From Paracoccaceae bacterium (GTDB taxonomy: Bacteria; Pseudomonadota; Alphaproteobacteria; Rhodobacterales; Rhodobacteraceae), in NCBI GenBank assembly GCA_021767525.1, contig JAASTF010000011.1:1-24846 (forward strand): DNA of 24,846 bases, given 5' to 3'. Below, piece by piece: positions 23,213-24,846 of the stretch. Each line of letters opens with the position of its first letter. Positions within the stretch are counted from its first letter, which is position 1. The position numbers and the translations under genes were made by a program. The notes beneath the pieces are model-generated. The model was not told where the DNA came from, searched no databases, and worked only from the letters and a program-made list of their open reading frames with translations.

Positions 23213-23222
23213 CGGCCCCCGG

Positions 23223-24581
23223 TCAGACGTTCATCAGCAGGTGCTCGCGCTCCCAGGGCGAGATCACTTGCAGGAATTCCTCGTATTCGGTGCGTTTGAC
23301 GATGCCATAGACGCGGGCGAACTCGGCCCCCATCACGTCGTGAATGTCGGTTGCCGCTTCGAACAGGTCCAGCGCCTGGCCCAGAACGCGGGGAATATCC
23401 TCTTCGCTTTCATAGGCGTCGCCCTTGAACTGCTTGTCGGGCCATTCCTCGTTCATCAGGCCCAAATATCCGCAGGCCAGGCTGGCCGCGATGCCCAGGT
23501 AAGGGTTGCAATCCATGCCCGCCAGACGGTTTTCGATCCGCCGGCTTTCCGGGCGCGACAGGGGCACGCGGATGCCGGTGGTGCGGTTATCACGTCCCCA
23601 GGCCAGGTTGATCGGCGCCGCGTGATCGCGCACGTAGCGGCGATAGCTGTTCACGTAAGGCGCCATGATCGCGATGGTCGAGGGCAGGTGTTTCTGCATC
23701 CCGCCCAGGAAGTTGAAGAACGCGTCGGTCTCGCCCCCCTGCGGCCCGGAAAAGATGTTCTGCCCGGTTTCCATATCCAGAACCGAGTGGTGGATATGCA
23801 TGGCGCTTCCCGGCTCGTCCTCAATCGGTTTGGCCATGAAGGTGGCAAAGCAATCGTGGCGCAGCGCGGCCTCGCGGATCAGCCGCTTGAAGAAAAACAC
23901 CTCGTCCGCCAGCTTGACCGGATCGCCGTGACGCAGGTTGATCTCCAACTGGCCGGCGCCGCCTTCCTGGGTGATGCCGTCGATCTCGAACCCCTGGGCT
24001 TCGGCAAAGTCGTAGATGTCGTCGATCACCGGGCCGAACTCGTCGACCGCCGACATGGAATAGGCCTGCCGCGCCGCTGCCGGCCGCCCCGAACGGCCCA
24101 TCATCGGCTCGATCTTTTTCGCCGGGTCCAGGTTGCGCGCGACCAGGTAGAATTCCATCTCGGGCGCGACCACGGGTTTCCAGCCCTGCGCTATGTAAAG
24201 ATCGACAACCTTGCGCAGCACATTCCGCGGGCTGAACGGGATGGGCGTGCCCTTGCGGTCGAACGCGTCGTGGATCACCTGCAAGGTCCAGTCGGCGGTC
24301 CAGGGGGCGGCGGTGGCTGTGGACATGTCGGGGTAAAGCAGCATGTCACGCTCGATGAACCCCTCTTCGCCCGCGGCCTCGCCCCAGTCGCCGGTGATGG
24401 TTTGGTAAAAGATGCTGTCGGGCAGGTGGAAATACTCCATCCGCCCGAACTTGCTGGCGGGCACGGCCTTGCCCCGTGCGATGCCGGGCAAATCCGAGAT
24501 TATGCATTCCACCTCGTCCAACCGGCGGCCCTCCAGGTAGGCGCGGGCGGGCTCTGGCAGGGTGTGGGTCCAGTCGCTCAT
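23223..24581 (-). CDS. Glutamine synthetase family protein, probable gamma-glutamylpolyamine synthetase (PuuA-like)
   Basis: Ligates glutamate to an amine (putrescine in PuuA) using ATP, the first step of the gamma-glutamylation route. The 452 residues contain the short N-terminal beta-grasp domain (about 20-105) and the catalytic domain. Metal and substrate residues are visible: EMEFYLV (Glu141, Glu143), QEGGAGQLEINL (Glu206, Glu213), MHIHHSVLD (His264 region), RVPLSRPESRRIENR (Arg338, Glu350) and CNPYLGIAASL. The first domain and the lack of a typical GlnA adenylylation segment favour PuuA over GlnA. The ATG at 24579-24581 overlaps the stop of the amidotransferase as ATGA, so the two are coupled. 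The exact amine is unknown; spermidine or monoamines are possible. Confidence 0.9.
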   Translation of the reverse strand: MSDWTHTLPEPARAYLEGRRLDEVECIISDLPGIARGKAVPASKFGRMEYFHLPDSIFYQTITGDWGEAAGEEGFIERDMLLYPDMSTATAAPWTADWTLQVIHDAFDRKGTPIPFSPRNVLRKVVDLYIAQGWKPVVAPEMEFYLVARNLDPAKKIEPMMGRSGRPAAARQAYSMSAVDEFGPVIDDIYDFAEAQGFEIDGITQEGGAGQLEINLRHGDPVKLADEVFFFKRLIREAALRHDCFATFMAKPIEDEPGSAMHIHHSVLDMETGQNIFSGPQGGETDAFFNFLGGMQKHLPSTIAIMAPYVNSYRRYVRDHAAPINLAWGRDNRTTGIRVPLSRPESRRIENRLAGMDCNPYLGIAASLACGYLGLMNEEWPDKQFKGDAYESEEDIPRVLGQALDLFEAATDIHDVMGAEFARVYGIVKRTEYEEFLQVISPWEREHLLMNV

Positions 24582-24846
24582 GCCGCGCCCTCCTTGGCGT
24601 GTTGGTGGAAAAAGGCGGCGATGCGCGCACCGAAATCCGGCCCGTGCGTGGGCGTGTCCAGGGCGGCGCGGGTGGCGGCGATCTGGTCGTTGGGCACATT
24701 GCCCTTGGCGCGGTGATCCAGCAGGCCCTTTATCACGTCGCGCCCGAACTCGGGATGCGCCTGCACGGTCAGGATGCTGTCGCCGATGGCCAGTGCCGCA
24801 TAGGCGCAAAACGCGTTCTGTGCCAGCACGCGGGTCTGTGGCGGCA
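24578..24846 (-). CDS. Type 1 glutamine amidotransferase, C-terminal part (runs off the right edge)
   Basis: About 88 C-terminal residues are visible. The stretch TVQAHPEFGRDVIKGLL holds the His and Glu of the Cys-His-Glu triad of class I amidotransferases; the cysteine lies outside the window. The frame is open to the window edge, and the GTG at 24829 is an internal codon, not a start. It is translationally coupled to the PuuA-like gene. By context it may play the PuuD part (hydrolysis of a gamma-glutamyl product), although the visible sequence looks more like the GMP-synthase-type amidotransferase group than like E. coli PuuD. The assignment to a pathway is inference. Confidence 0.82.
   Translation of the reverse strand, partial: PPQTRVLAQNAFCAYAALAIGDSILTVQAHPEFGRDVIKGLLDHRAKGNVPNDQIAATRAALDTPTHGPDFGARIAAFFHQHAKEGAA

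Noticed and set aside
21771..24716. Plus-strand open frame of 981 codons opposite the PuuB- and PuuA-like genes
   Set aside because: It is antisense to two clear enzymes, is rich in His, Gln, Arg and Gly as expected for GC-rich shadow frames, and shows no domain motif.
1..24846. Mobile element, CRISPR array, toxin-antitoxin or phage-defence system
   Set aside because: No transposase, integrase, direct-repeat array, tRNA attachment site or defence-type gene could be recognised; gene content and base composition look like ordinary chromosome throughout.

Overview
The window is GC-rich, densely packed chromosomal DNA. Its gene families and order point to an alphaproteobacterium of the Rhodobacteraceae (Roseobacter/Paracoccus/Rhodobacter relatives). 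The main evidence is a divergent phaZ / phaC-phaP-phaR polyhydroxyalkanoate locus with CTGC-N3-GCAG operators, a MaeB malic enzyme with a phosphotransacetylase-like tail, a class I PHA synthase, and a Rhodobacteraceae-style SPOR protein. I see no tRNA, rRNA, insertion sequence, integrase or CRISPR array. The species assignment is inference.

Layout. 1-3264: the 5' part of prpE (propionate-CoA ligase, minus strand), then a 380-bp regulatory gap with TTGCAAA boxes, a hairpin and a possible 18-codon gene, then maeB (minus). 3456-7356: a tightly coupled nucleoside-salvage operon, cdd-deoA-deoB-add (plus). 7353-8432: a GFA-fold zinc protein (minus) whose stop overlaps that of add, and divergent upp (plus). 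8512-9885: an exported SPOR-domain protein. 9992-14041: a membrane protein with a degenerate M48 protease-like domain (minus), divergent from a ycjX-GNAT-ycjF operon joined by ATGA overlaps. 14062-19514: the PHA block, phaZ (minus) against phaC, phaP, phaR and a closely following lysR (plus). 19536-24846: a minus-strand amine/nitrogen block that reads, in transcription order, glutamine amidotransferase (partial), PuuA-like glutamine synthetase, PuuB-like FAD oxidase, DegT-family aminotransferase and a class IV aminotransferase resembling (R)-amine transaminases.

How the parts fit. PrpE activates propionate, MaeB drains C4 acids to pyruvate, and the pha genes store and mobilise surplus acyl-CoA, so the window is rich in central-carbon overflow functions. 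The cdd/deo/add/upp genes take apart nucleosides and recover uracil and pentose phosphate. The right end has the first enzymes of the gamma-glutamylation route for putrescine-like amines, followed by two PLP aminotransferases that may act on related amines or amino sugars.

Most genes belong to known families. The least explained items are: (a) two tandem perfect hairpins of identical 11-bp/3-nt design between the puuA- and puuB-like genes; (b) the protease-like protein that has lost its HEXXH zinc site, beside ycjX/ycjF; (c) the GNAT enzyme built into the ycjX-ycjF operon; (d) a phaP promoter with a perfect PhaR operator inside its 17-bp spacer; and (e) the hairpin plus micro-ORF upstream of maeB and prpE. 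I did not find a clear, wholly new multi-gene system.
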